A stretch of DNA of 64,000 bases from Clostridium beijerinckii (GTDB lineage: Bacteria > Bacillota > Clostridia > Clostridiales > Clostridiaceae). Positions 54,986 through 64,000 of the stretch are shown one piece after another. Both the position numbers and the translations under genes were made by a program. The DNA lies in assembly GCF_018223745.1 (NCBI RefSeq), contig NZ_CP073653.1, positions 3,620,001-3,684,000 of the forward strand, read 5' to 3'. How positions within the stretch are numbered: the stretch's first letter is position 1; every line of letters starts with the position of its first letter. The notes under the pieces were generated by a model that was not told the origin of the DNA, ran no database searches, and worked only from the letters and a program-made list of their open reading frames with translations.

Positions 54986-56446
54986 TTAAACTGTTTTTAA
55001 TTCGTTACTAATAGATTTCTTTCCTGATATCCCTGGCTCTGTCATATTAAATGGATCTAAAATTTCATTTAGTTCATCTTCACTTAAAAGCCCCGCTTCT
55101 AATATCAAAGTTCTAATAGATGTTCCTGTTTTTATAGCTTCTTTAGCTAGGTTTGCAGCTGTTGAATATCCTACATGCGGGCAAATTGCTGTGATTATTC
55201 CAACACTGTTTTCTACTAAATCACGGCATCTTTCTTCATTGGCTGTAATACCTTTTACACAATTATCTATGAAAGTTTGAACTGCATAAGTTAGAGTATC
55301 AATTGATTGAAATAAACAATAGAATATAATTGGTTCAAATGCATTAAGTTCTAATTGTCCACCTTCTGCTGCCATTGTGATTGTCGTATCATTACCGATA
55401 ATATTGAATGCCACTTGGTTTACTACCTCAGGAATAACTGGGTTAACTTTTCCCGGCATGATAGAGGAACCATTTTGTTTTGCTGGAAGATTAATTTCTC
55501 CAAATCCTGTTCTTGGTCCAGAAGACATTAATCTTAAGTCATTAGCAATCTTAGATAATGTTACTGCACAAGCCTTAACAGCTCCTGATACTGCTACAAA
55601 GGAATCTAAGTTTTGTGTTGAATCTATTAAATCAAAAGCTTGTATAAGGTCCATTCCTGTAATCTCTGATAGATTTGGAACAACTCGTTTAAGATACTTT
55701 ACGTCTGCATTAACTCCAGTACCTATTGCAGTTCCGCCCATATTAAGAACTCGCATCTCATCCATAGCTTTTTCCATACGGTTAACATCTCTCATTATAG
55801 CTACTGAATAAGCTTTAAATTCTTGACCTAAACGAATTGGTACTGCATCTTGCATTTGAGTTCTTCCCATTTTTATTATGTGATCAAATTCTATGGCTTT
55901 TTGTGAAAATGCATCATGTAATCTATATAGCTCACTTTGAGCATGTTCCAATAATTTTAAAGCAGTAATTTTTCCTGCAGTTGGTATAACATCGTTAGTA
56001 GATTGTCCGCAGTTTACATGATCATTTGGATGTACAATAGAATATTCTCCTTTTTTACCTCCAAGTATCTCAATTGCACGGTTGGCTATGACCTCATTAG
56101 CATTCATATTAAGTGAAGTTCCTGCTCCACCTTGAATTGGGTCAACAATAAAGTATTCATGCAGATTTCCTCTTAATATCTCATCACAAGCTTTTACAAT
56201 TGCATCTGCAATCTTTTTGTCTAAAACTCCAACTTCACAATTTGTTATAGCAGCTGCTTTCTTTATATATGCTAAACTATTTATAATTTCTGGATGCATG
56301 AACAATCCAGTAATCCTAAAGTTTTCAGCAGCACGCAAAGATTGTACACCATAATATACATCTTCAGGTATGTCCTTGCTTCCAATTGAGTCGTTCTCCT
56401 TACGGAAATTGATATCTTTATTTTCTAACTTTATTTCCCTTATCAT
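54986..56446 (-). CDS. aspA: Aspartate ammonia-lyase (aspartase)
   Basis: 486 residues of the fumarase/aspartase superfamily; converts aspartate to fumarate and ammonia. Signature 'GSSIMPGKVNPVIPEVVNQV' is intact, with 'QGGAGTSLNMNANEVIANRA' and 'NDHVNCGQSTNDVIPTA' earlier; these form the three conserved active-site regions. Normal length. ATG at 56446 (GGGGG upstream) is preferred over the GTG at 56461 inside that site. With the symporter it gives aspartate uptake and deamination; the divergent LysR gene is the likely regulator. Confidence 0.96.
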   Translation of the reverse strand: MIREIKLENKDINFRKENDSIGSKDIPEDVYYGVQSLRAAENFRITGLFMHPEIINSLAYIKKAAAITNCEVGVLDKKIADAIVKACDEILRGNLHEYFIVDPIQGGAGTSLNMNANEVIANRAIEILGGKKGEYSIVHPNDHVNCGQSTNDVIPTAGKITALKLLEHAQSELYRLHDAFSQKAIEFDHIIKMGRTQMQDAVPIRLGQEFKAYSVAIMRDVNRMEKAMDEMRVLNMGGTAIGTGVNADVKYLKRVVPNLSEITGMDLIQAFDLIDSTQNLDSFVAVSGAVKACAVTLSKIANDLRLMSSGPRTGFGEINLPAKQNGSSIMPGKVNPVIPEVVNQVAFNIIGNDTTITMAAEGGQLELNAFEPIIFYCLFQSIDTLTYAVQTFIDNCVKGITANEERCRDLVENSVGIITAICPHVGYSTAANLAKEAIKTGTSIRTLILEAGLLSEDELNEILDPFNMTEPGISGKKSISNELKTV

Positions 56447-56614
56447 AACCTTCGCCCCCACATTATAATCGGCACTTCTTGTATAAATTATTGGTTTATT
56501 ATCAAATTCTTCTAATTCATCTGTTGACTTAATTATAAGTGTCCTCTACAATATAATCAAATACATATAATGATATAAGTATTATAGATTTTTATTTATA
56601 TGTGGAGGTTATTT

Positions 56615-57571
56615 ATGTTTAAAGGTATGGAATATGTGTATGAGGTTAATAAGGAAAAAAGTTTTTCAAAAGCCGCTCAAAACCTGTATATTTCTCAACC
56701 TTCCCTTAGTGCAACTATAAAAAAGATAGAAGAGCGTGTAGGTTTTCCTTTGTTTGACCGAAGTACAAATCCAATTCAATTAACTCCTTGTGGACAGGAG
56801 TATGTAAAATGTATAGAAAAGATTCTTGATATTCAAAATGGATTCGAGAATTTCTTAAGCAATATGAACGAGTTACGTACTGGAAATATAGCCATAGGCG
56901 GAAGTAATCTTTTTGCTTCTTATATTCTTCCTCCTATAATCACAGATTTTAGAGAAAAATTCCCACTTGTTTCTATTCATATGGTTGAAGCTAATACTGC
57001 ACTTTTAGAGCAGCAACTCTTCTCTGGTGCTTTAGATCTTGTTATAGATAATTATGAGTTTAACGAAAATATATATTCTAGACATAAGTACTGTAATGAA
57101 AACTTGCTTTTAGCTGTTCCAAAGAAATTTGAAGTTAATAGTAAAACCATAAATTATCAATTAACTGCTCATGACATAATAGATAATAAACATCTTGATT
57201 CATCTACACCTAGTGTTCCTTTGGAACTATTTAAAGATGAACCATTTCTATTTTTAAGATCTGGAAATGATACACGTAAACGTGCTGAGAAGATATGTCA
57301 ACATCATAACTTTTCACCAAATGTAATTTTAAAATTGGATCAGTTAGTTACGTCATATAACCTTACCTGCTATGGAATGGGCATCAGCTTTTTAAGTGAT
57401 ACTCTTATAAGATATACAAAACCTGACCCTAACGTAATCTATTATAAGCTGAATGAAAATAGTATTTGCCGTAACGTATATTTCTACACCAAAAAGGGAA
57501 AATACTTCACACGAGCAATGGAGGAGTTCTTAAAAATGGCTATACCTGAAATTAATGAGGATATAACTTAG
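56615..57571 (+). CDS. LysR family regulator of the aspartate module
   Basis: 318 residues, HTH at 1-60 ('MFKGMEYVYEVNKEKSFSKA', 'YISQPSLSATIKKIEERVGF'), then the effector-binding domain. The ATG at 56615 follows GTGGAGG; a longer frame begins inside that site. Divergent from aspA, so it likely controls aspA and the symporter in response to aspartate or fumarate (inference). A family A hairpin begins at its stop codon. Confidence 0.92.
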   Translation: MFKGMEYVYEVNKEKSFSKAAQNLYISQPSLSATIKKIEERVGFPLFDRSTNPIQLTPCGQEYVKCIEKILDIQNGFENFLSNMNELRTGNIAIGGSNLFASYILPPIITDFREKFPLVSIHMVEANTALLEQQLFSGALDLVIDNYEFNENIYSRHKYCNENLLLAVPKKFEVNSKTINYQLTAHDIIDNKHLDSSTPSVPLELFKDEPFLFLRSGNDTRKRAEKICQHHNFSPNVILKLDQLVTSYNLTCYGMGISFLSDTLIRYTKPDPNVIYYKLNENSICRNVYFYTKKGKYFTRAMEEFLKMAIPEINEDIT

Positions 57572-57820
57572 AATTATGAGATAAATTACCGAAAGGATAC
57601 GTACTCTGTTGTTCCGGTTACTGAGAATAAGTTGAGGATTTCTAACATCAGAAATTGCACCATTTCATCATGCTCCCGAGGCAAGCTCGTGACAAGCAAA
57701 ATGGAACAACTTCTAATGAAGAAATTCCTACAACATATTCTCTAATGTAACACTGCGCAAAAGAGTACCTGTCCTTTCTGATATAGCATATATTTCAATC
57801 CATAAGTGTAATTCTTAGAT
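57570..57820. repeat. Large palindromic repeat, family A copy 2
   Basis: Begins at the lysR stop. Outer arms CCGAAAGGATACGTACTCTG and AAAAGAGTACCTGTCCTTTC; GTTACTGAGAATAAGTTGAG pairs with CAACATATTCTCTAATGTAAC; tip CATGCTCCCGAGGCAAGCTC then GTGACAAGC. Ends in ATTCTTAGATTGGATATCTA. Confidence 0.78.
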
Positions 57821-57870
57821 TGGATATCTATATCTGGTAGTTCATTTAAAAGCTTTTAGAAAATGAAAAC

Positions 57871-57907
57871 ACCAACTTTTCTAAAATTGAAAGGTTGGTA
57901 TTTTTAT
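57871..57907 (+). terminator. Terminator of the lysR gene
   Basis: ACCAACTTTTC (57871-57881) pairs with GAAAGGTTGGT (57889-57899), followed by ATTTTTATT. It lies after the family A element. Confidence 0.75.
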
Positions 57908-58044
57908 TTGGGCTGTATTTTAATGTAATGTTGAAATATACCCCAAAAAATTATGGGTAAGATTGTCCACCTATAATACTAAATATAAGAAAATTGTGAA
58001 CTTGTATCTTTTATTTTATTATAATGACTGTGACCTTTATTAAA

Positions 58045-58251
58045 TCATTTTCCTTTGGACAATAATATTTTATCAAGAATCATATTAACTGGTACGTATA
58101 TTAGCAACCATAATCCCAAATCAATTAATAATTTTAAATTTAATATTACTTCAGAAAAATTATAATGAAATCCTGTTAAGTTATAAATAATGTGAACGAT
58201 TATAAAGGTTAGTATAACTGTCAATATATTCACATAATTTTTTTTACTCAT
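58045..58251 (-). CDS. Small two-helix membrane protein, 68 aa
   Basis: 68 residues: basic start MSKKNYVN, two hydrophobic segments (about 9-27 and 40-57), and a basic end. GAGGAAAT precedes the ATG. First of several tiny membrane protein genes on the same strand at 58-60 kb. No family recognised. Confidence 0.55.
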   Translation of the reverse strand: MSKKNYVNILTVILTFIIVHIIYNLTGFHYNFSEVILNLKLLIDLGLWLLIYVPVNMILDKILLSKGK

Positions 58252-58332
58252 TTAATTTCCTCCTATAATTCGCTCTATTTACTATGTTACATAAAAATTT
58301 ACTGTTACGTCTTATAGCAAAATTGGTACTGT

Positions 58333-58509
58333 TTATTTTCTATTGCTGCAAATATGTATACCAGTCAGTATTGATACTAAAGTTCCGCCCAAAATTGCAT
58401 ATCCCCAAATGGGCATTTCTATTTTGGTAATTCCTAAAATGACGCCAGAAATTGCACCAAATGCAATAGTAAATAAAATTGATTTCCTTAATCTATGTTC
58501 TAAGATCAT
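58333..58509 (-). CDS. Small membrane protein, 58 aa
   Basis: 58 residues with two glycine-rich hydrophobic segments ('ILFTIAFGAISGVILGITKI', 'IWGYAILGGTLVSILTGIHI'). The ATG at 58509 follows GAGAGGGG. Alone between short AT-rich gaps; the gap 58531-58887 upstream holds no gene or repeat that I can see. Confidence 0.6.
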   Translation of the reverse strand: MILEHRLRKSILFTIAFGAISGVILGITKIEMPIWGYAILGGTLVSILTGIHICSNRK

Positions 58510-58887
58510 AAAGATTCCCCTCTCAACCATATGTGTTCGTAATTATTTATACTAGTGCAATACTCATAAATTCTAAGTATTACATCATCGCTTACTATTA
58601 TAACATATTTTGTAAAAATCTCTTTTACAGAATATTACACATACCATGAATACATCGGCTCTCTATTTTTAAGTCTTTCATTCTGATATATGAGTTCGCT
58701 ACATTACTTTGAACTATAAAGCTTTTAGTCTTTATTATCTCTTTGTCTATACAAAATACTTTAGGCCATTTCGAACACACTTCAAACACCCATATATGCT
58801 CTGAATTTTGTCTCTAAAATAAAATGATGTAGGTATTTCAATTTACTATTTATTAATACTTGTAAGCATAATACTAAACTTATCTTA

Positions 58888-59214
58888 TTAAGTAGCTTTC
58901 ATATTTGATATATCAATACTAGCTTTTACTAAAAGAATAATTGGTATTGATAAAATTAATAAGCTGATTATTACTGAACATATTGGTAAAATCTTTTTAT
59001 ATCCTTTCTGAGCAATTGCAATAATTCCAAGTATAAGGCCAATAAGAGCTATAACAAACATACTGATCATAATCGAAGTAGGTAAGCGCATATTATAACC
59101 TGAATTTATAGGGAACAATATGTCCTCAACTGTTATTATTACAGCATAAATAATTGGCATGAGTGCCACCAAAAAAGATATAATTCCAACCTTAGAATGT
59201 TTCAACATTTCCAT
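58888..59214 (-). CDS. Three-helix membrane protein, 108 aa
   Basis: 108 residues with three membrane segments (near 10-30, 48-72, 78-100), resembling DUF4190-like proteins ('ALIGLILGIIAIAQKGYK'). The ATG at 59214 follows GGGGGAT; the longer frame begins in the untranslated leader. Function unknown. Confidence 0.6.
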   Translation of the reverse strand: MEMLKHSKVGIISFLVALMPIIYAVIITVEDILFPINSGYNMRLPTSIMISMFVIALIGLILGIIAIAQKGYKKILPICSVIISLLILSIPIILLVKASIDISNMKAT

Positions 59215-59372
59215 AATTATCCCCCATAAATGCTTCAAAATAAATTACTATTATTAATTAATTATAACACAAATTGTAAAAACCACATTGCTAAATTTTC
59301 AAAGAACATTATTCTCATTAACTAATACACAATTTAAGAATACGAAGCACTTATTATAGCATTTAATGTATA

Positions 59373-59672
59373 TCACCCACCACCGCCAGATGCAAAAGCA
59401 AGATATCTATCGCCATCTAAATGCAAATAAACTACTTTTCCGTTTCCAATAAAGTTTTTTTCTTTGCTATAAATTCTTTTACCTGTAAGTTTATCAATAT
59501 TTCTAGAAACTTCATATTGAGGCTTTTCATAATCTAGTAATGTTACAACTATTCCAATATCATAGCGGTATTCATCGAAATACATCCTATTAGGATAGCT
59601 AAATATATTCCAAGTACCATATATCACACGATTTGAGAATGATGCAGACAAAATAATAAGGGTCAGTGTCAT
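59373..59672 (-). CDS. Small secreted or anchored protein, start uncertain
   Basis: 99 residues from the first ATG: a hydrophobic N-terminus, then a polar domain ('DIDKLTGKRIYSKEKNFIGN'-type, ending GGGG). No ribosome binding site lies before this ATG. In the same frame, AUA at 59706-59708, eight bases after GAGGGGG, would add KKSKIIIKIVI and make a proper signal anchor. Either AUA is used or the original ATG start was lost by one base change. Confidence 0.5.
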   Translation of the reverse strand: MTLTLIILSASFSNRVIYGTWNIFSYPNRMYFDEYRYDIGIVVTLLDYEKPQYEVSRNIDKLTGKRIYSKEKNFIGNGKVVYLHLDGDRYLAFASGGGG

Positions 59673-59828
59673 TATTACTATTTTAATTATAATTTTTGAT
59701 TTTTTTATTTACATCTCCCCCTCATATACGTTTATAATTAATACATAATAATTTACTATTACGTTTAATAATAAAATTATTCATTATTTCAACTACACAC
59801 CATGTCCATAATCTATACATAAATACAA

Positions 59829-60053
59829 TTATTTTTTCTTTTTTACGCTTGAACCAATCGCTAATCCCAAACTCATACCAATGCACATGCCAGTACCAAT
59901 ATTTTTAAAAAGCAACTGGCCTACGGTCATCCCAAGACAAATCCCTAGGCACATACCTAATGCCAAATAATTATCTTCTCCTTTTTCTTCTGAACTTTCA
60001 TTGTTTTCATCATCAATCTCTGTATTTTTATTTTCTTTATCCTTTTCATTCAT
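59829..60053 (-). CDS. Glycine-zipper membrane protein, 74 aa
   Basis: 74 residues: acidic, low-complexity N-terminus (1-28), then two glycine-zipper-like hydrophobic segments ('LALGMCLGICLGMTVGQLLF', 'IGTGMCIGMSLGLAIGSSV') and a lysine end. GGGGAGAATG upstream. Such proteins occur in clostridia and some act in membrane or toxin contexts, but no role is shown. Confidence 0.65.
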   Translation of the reverse strand: MNEKDKENKNTEIDDENNESSEEKGEDNYLALGMCLGICLGMTVGQLLFKNIGTGMCIGMSLGLAIGSSVKKKK

Positions 60054-60248
60054 AATTTCATTCTCCCCATATTTCCATTATATAAACCTGAATTATTCAT
60101 AGATATAGTTAATAACATAAGAAAGTTAGTTTTTCATGCTATTAGCTATTTCTTTTCTTAATTTTTAATTATTTTTCTAAATATACGTACAGCTTCGCTA
60201 CGGACTTTAGGTTTTAACCATATCTTACATATTAAATTGTAATCTGAA

Positions 60249-61572
60249 TCAATTTAATAACGGCAGTGAATTGATATTTTTTAAAATATGCCAAAACTCA
60301 TTTTGATAAGCACATGAACTACAGAGTTTGAATTTTAAGTATCTACTACTCTTTACAAGTTTACCAGCTACTTTAATTATTTTCATTCGTATTGTTTCTA
60401 TTCTTAGAGATTTCATTGAATTTGTAAAACATAATCTTCTCATCCAATTGTTTAAATTGTATGCTAAAACCATCTCTTGAAGCTTATTAGCATTTGCGAT
60501 AAAAGATGAACTACTCATTTTATCGAAAGCGAAGCCGTTTTTGCCTTCTTTAATAAAATTCTCCATTGTTCCTCTATTACAATAAAATTTTATTACAGCT
60601 TCTGGATGGCTGGTCATGTTAGTCACAACAAAAGTATAATCTATACACATTTGACCTTCTTTCTTTTCTAATTTCACAACAACTCTACGTTCTTTAGTCC
60701 ATTTCTTTGCTTTATATACAAATTCACCATATATAGTATAATGGTCATAGATATTTCTTTTGCATAATATCTCCATTCTTGTAGTAAATTCTTCAGAATA
60801 CTTATACAATGTTGCATTTGCTTTTAATCTTATTGCATATTTAGCATCATGTTCTTCTGCAATTTCATAAAGTCCAAGGTATAGCAAAACCGCTATCGCC
60901 ACGAATGTATAGGTCTGTACAAATATATTTATTTGAATACCTTTTTAATAATGGACCAATAAAAGCCACTGTTTTTCTTGATGTATAAACATTTCCAGAA
61001 CGCAACTCTGCCTTTAATAAATCACCTGTTAGTCCATCAAAAACTAATAGTGGATGATATCCATTTGCTGAATAATGTGAATTGTATGCTGAACCATATT
61101 GATTACCATAAGTTTCAAAATTAGTAGAATCAATATCCAAAATTATTTGATTTGGCATATCAATTGAGTATACTTTATCCAAAACCAACTCATTTATTTT
61201 ATTAAATTGTCTTAAGTTTTCTTTATCGAGATTGTTATTAAAACGTGAAATTGTAGGCTGTGAAGCTAGTGCATTTTTATCTAAAATTGTAGTAAGCGCT
61301 GGATCATATCTTAATTCATCTGAATTATCGTCGGTTGTATAGCCAGCTATTCTTTGATAAACTTTTTGTAGTAATATCTCTTCGTTTGTATGTTCTCTAT
61401 GATTAATTCCATCATTAACATAAAAAACATCTTTTACAGTTCTTGAAAAACCTATTCTTTCATCAAATTCACTATATAAAATAAGACCAGAATCTGATGT
61501 TAAATTTCCACCATCAAAATTAATTTTTACATTTCTCTTGAAATTCAAAGATTTTTCTAATAAACTACCCAT
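60249..61572 (-). pseudogene. IS1380-type transposase with a single-base frameshift
   Basis: Two reading frames together make one DDE transposase of about 435 residues (DDE group 1, IS1380). The first (60865-61572) runs 'NFKRNVKINFDGGNLTSDSG' to 'YIRGDSGFAIP' and then stops. The second (ending 60249) continues 'GLYEIAEEHDAKYAIRLKAN' to the normal C-terminus 'CAYQNEFWHILKNIN'. Removing one base in CCTTGG (plus-strand A at 60876 or 60877) rejoins them. IS1380 is not known for programmed frameshifting, so it is probably dead or a base error. I did not find convincing terminal inverted repeats. Confidence 0.85.
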
Positions 61573-61900
61573 ATAGACTCTCCTTTGTTAATTGTTTTTT
61601 TTCGCAAATTAACCATAACAAATTTGAGTCTATTTTTCTATATTTTTTCACTTAATAAGTGAAGTTTTGAATTTGTTAAGAACAGCTTAACGAGCCATGC
61701 AAAGCATGTTTCATATAATTTTATGAATAATTCAGGATAAATAATCTTTATTTCACGATAATTTACTATTACGTTTTTTTAAATTGAGGAATAAAAATAC
61801 CGAAAATTCACTTCTAAGCAATAAAGCATTTCAATCAATTATTTTTCATATTTTTAGCAACTCTAGTCCATATCATTCCAATGTAAAAGCACTATATCTA

Positions 61901-62374
61901 TTATTTATTGTTTATGGTCTCTAGCGTTGCAAATATCATATATGGTAGAAACACCCCTGGTACTCCTGAATAGATACCCTTCATATTAAAAAATATTATA
62001 CTTGTAATTGCAACGAATAAACAAAATTATCCTGTTTTAATTCCCCTTCGTATTCATCACATAGAAAAATCACATTAATATAATATACTTGGTCACCATT
62101 TGGATATACTGTATGCATATCTTCTCCTGAAAAAACCTTATAAAATTTTAATTTGATTGGATTTATACCTATTTCTTCATTCAATTCACGTTTAACTGTT
62201 TCCTCTACTGTTTCTCCTAATTCTAGAACTCCTCCATGTTATTGCCCAGTTACCACTGTCTGCTCTTCTCTGTAATAATATTTTTCTATTTTTATGGATT
62301 ATAGCTCCAGCTGCTACAAGAAGTAATGGTGAATTACCAATATGCTTTCTTAACTTTTTTATGTATTCATCCAT
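61901..62374 (-). pseudogene. NUDIX hydrolase, frameshifted
   Basis: The ATG at 62374 starts 'MDEYIKKLRKHIGNSPLLLV' and reads to 'RRADSGNWAIT'; one extra base near 62236 (ACATGG) breaks the frame. The next frame supplies the NUDIX box region 'GGVLELGETVEETVKRELNE' and 'EIGINPIKLKFYKVFSGEDM'. A second shift near 61995 leads to 'MKGIYSGVPGVFLPYMIFAT' and a stop at 61901. All parts are collinear with a normal NUDIX protein of about 155 residues. Inactive as it stands, or two sequencing errors. Confidence 0.8.
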
Positions 62375-62465
62375 ATATTTTCACACTACCCTTAACAATT
62401 CTTTAGATGTCTAATTCATAATGCTCTTCAGTTTCGAAGTAACTAAAAGATAATTTTGAATTTAT

Positions 62466-62822
62466 TTAATTCTCTCTGAAAGCTACTGCATCAATCTGAA
62501 AGTCAATTCCATCTCTAATAAACTTTGTTTCACATGCCTTTCTTGCTGGATATTTTCCTTCAAATCTCTCCTTAATTATTTCTCCTAAAAACGATAAATC
62601 TTTAATATCTCTAAATAAGCAATCCATTTGCACTACAGCTTTCAATGTCAAGCCTATCTTTTCAAGTCTTTCACTCAAAACATCAAATGCACCATTTATT
62701 TGGTTTTCTATTGATTGCCCCTCATTCTTCATGCAATAGCTGATATAAACATGATTTCCTGCCTCAACAATCGCAGAGTGTGCCCATTCTTCGTCTATTT
62801 CTGTTCTTATAATTTCTCTCAT
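62466..62822 (-). CDS. RidA/YjgF-type enamine/imine deaminase-like protein
   Basis: 118 residues of the RidA (YER057c/UK114) fold. 'HVYISYCMKNEGQSIENQIN' and 'LEKIGLTLKAVVQMDCLFRD' match; the C-terminus 'YPARKACETKFIRDGIDFQI' is normal, although the family arginine region is variant. GAGGAG precedes the ATG. Members clear reactive enamines from PLP enzymes; this subgroup may differ. Confidence 0.88.
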   Translation of the reverse strand: MREIIRTEIDEEWAHSAIVEAGNHVYISYCMKNEGQSIENQINGAFDVLSERLEKIGLTLKAVVQMDCLFRDIKDLSFLGEIIKERFEGKYPARKACETKFIRDGIDFQIDAVAFREN

Positions 62823-62992
62823 TTAACATTCTCCTCATATTTTATTTTCGTTACAAATTCCTATTTATCTTTTAGTTAAACAAACACTATTGGTTCCCAT
62901 AAATTTATTATTATGTTTTATGATACATTTAGTTCTTTTTCAATTACTTTCATAAAGAAACCATGACAAATTATGCCTCATCTAAGAGTAAA

Positions 62993-63462
62993 TCAATCAA
63001 CTGTTACTATATGAAATGTAAATGGAAATTCCTCAGCTTGTCTATTTTCAAAATCAACTTTATATCCAGTTCCATCTTTATAAAAGAAACCGTTTTTCAA
63101 TTCTATTTTTACATAGCACATATTTTCATCATTTTCGTTATTATGTTTAAATACCAGGGTTCAAATGCCTTTATTAATATTTCTCTAATCCCATAATTTT
63201 TTTCTAATAATGGATGACCAATATTATGAGCAATTCCAGTAAAATGATATAATTTATTACACATTGAGATTTTATTATCCTTCTCGATCTCTTGTACTTT
63301 TTGCGATTTTGCATAAGAAACAATATAAAATACACCATTATCATAAAAAGTATCCACAAACCTAACAGATGGAATATTATCATTTGATGTTGCTAAAGCA
63401 AATTGATAATCTTTTCCAAATAACACTTCTAGAATATTTAAACTATTTTCGTATGCAGTCAT
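62993..63462 (-). pseudogene. Pyridoxamine 5'-phosphate oxidase-like protein, frameshifted
   Basis: The ATG at 63462 (GGAGAG upstream) encodes a flavin-binding split-barrel protein: 'LEVLFGKDYQFALATSNDNI', 'FTGIAHNIGHPLLEKNYGIR'. The frame breaks after 'KAFEPWY' near 63146-63151 (TTTAAA, one base short). In the next frame it continues 'KHNNENDENMCYVKIELKNG', 'FFYKDGTGYKVDFENRQAEE' to a stop at 62993. The joined length, about 156 residues, is normal for this family. It is a pseudogene or a base-call error in a homopolymer. Confidence 0.8.
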
Positions 63463-63518
63463 TTTCACTCTCTCCTTTATAGATTATTGCTCCTAACTTT
63501 AATTGCAGGTATGTCCTG

Positions 63519-63995
63519 TTATATTTTCTTATATTTATACATAATAGTTGAACCATCATTTTTATTAAATACTGGTGGAAATGTTTTATACTCATAACCA
63601 AGCTTATTATAAAATCTATGAGAACTTTTGGAAGATGGAATTTCAATTAAATTGCTATCAAGACACCATTCATCAAGTTCAAGATGATGTACAAGGTCTC
63701 TTCCTATACCTTTCCCCCTATAATCTGGATTTACGAATATAGCAGTAAAATAGCTTTGTTTTTCTTGACTATAATCTCTACTTACTCCTCCACAAGCAAT
63801 AATCTTGTTATTATACCAAACTTCATAATAATGTCTTGTTTCAATAATGTTTTTTAGCCAATTTGCAGTAAATGTACCTAAATATTTTTGAAATTCACTC
63901 TCATTATAATCTATATAATTCACTTCTTTCATGCACCTATGTATAATTTCTAACATAATATCAACATTTTGTATATCCGCTCTTTTATATATCAA
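63519..63995 (-). CDS. GNAT family N-acetyltransferase
   Basis: 158 residues with the GNAT acetyl-CoA motif 'TAIFVNPDYRGKGIGRDLVH' and the late 'SSKSSHRFYNKLGYEYKTFP'. The start is TTG at 63995, five bases from the window edge, so the ribosome binding site cannot be seen and the true start may differ. The substrate is unknown. It lies just upstream of the broken oxidase gene on the same strand. Confidence 0.85.
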   Translation of the reverse strand: MIYKRADIQNVDIMLEIIHRCMKEVNYIDYNESEFQKYLGTFTANWLKNIIETRHYYEVWYNNKIIACGGVSRDYSQEKQSYFTAIFVNPDYRGKGIGRDLVHHLELDEWCLDSNLIEIPSSKSSHRFYNKLGYEYKTFPPVFNKNDGSTIMYKYKKI

Positions 63996-64000
63996 TTTGC

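Noticed and set aside
60249..61572. Programmed frameshift in the IS transposase
   Set aside because: IS1380 transposases are normally one continuous gene, and the break lies in the middle of a conserved motif without a slippery heptamer.

Overview
The window is AT-rich DNA from a low-GC Firmicute, most likely a Clostridium of the C. beijerinckii/butyricum type. This is inferred from the strong AGGAGG ribosome binding sites, T-box leaders on the aminoacyl-tRNA synthetase genes, a PolC-type replicative polymerase, the DUF1659/DUF2922 pair, zinc-ribbon membrane proteins with YARHG and TcaA-like domains, and the general codon bias. No rRNA, tRNA or CRISPR array was seen.

Layout. 0-7 kb holds small regulator/effector pairs: TetR, AraC with a divergent SDR oxidoreductase, and two LysE-type exporters, one divergent from a LysR gene and the other from an XRE-cupin gene. 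7.6-16.4 kb has an HNH endonuclease, a divergent methionyl-tRNA synthetase under a T-box, an unknown 130 aa protein, an AbiH protein and a membrane-anchored KAP P-loop NTPase; the last genes look like a small defence island. 16.8-22.9 kb has the DUF1659/DUF2922 pair, an unknown protein, a macrolide-type glycosyltransferase, MreB and a YSIRK-type AraC regulator. 23-31.4 kb is a phage or ICE early region without integrase or structural genes. Its leftward operon runs Cro-like, YqaJ exonuclease, RecT, replisome organiser, DnaC-like loader, an interrupted small gene, an AbrB-like protein and an antirepressor. Opposite it lie an ImmR-type repressor and an ImmA-type protease. 31.6-36 kb is a four-gene zinc-ribbon/amidase cell-envelope operon. 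37-45.4 kb carries polC, an unknown gene and thrS with its T-box. 46.6-52 kb has a methyltransferase, a BspA-like surface protein, a MarR-GNAT fusion and a nitroreductase. 52.9-57.6 kb is an aspartate module (dicarboxylate/amino-acid symporter, aspartase, divergent LysR). 58-64 kb has small membrane proteins, a frameshifted IS1380-type transposase, two frameshifted metabolic genes, RidA and a GNAT.

The least ordinary feature is the intergenic DNA. Several families of 70-280 bp palindromic elements recur across the window, nearly always just 3' of a stop codon. Two of them share a tip motif (TGCTCC, 11-13 nt, TGACAAGC), and some are nested or joined in compound arrays. One family, exactly 159 bp in both copies, has inserted into a small phage gene; removing it on paper restores a 59-codon reading frame. 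This is direct evidence that at least this family moved.

Other points of note are a YqaJ exonuclease whose ExK lysine appears replaced by threonine, ImmR-type operator motifs (ACGCAA) overlapping a clear promoter, degenerate tandem repeats beside the lysogeny switch, a short promoter-terminator unit at 47.6 kb, and a cluster of three single-base frameshifts at 60-63.5 kb. Start codons were moved from the longest frame wherever a clear ribosome binding site supports an internal start.
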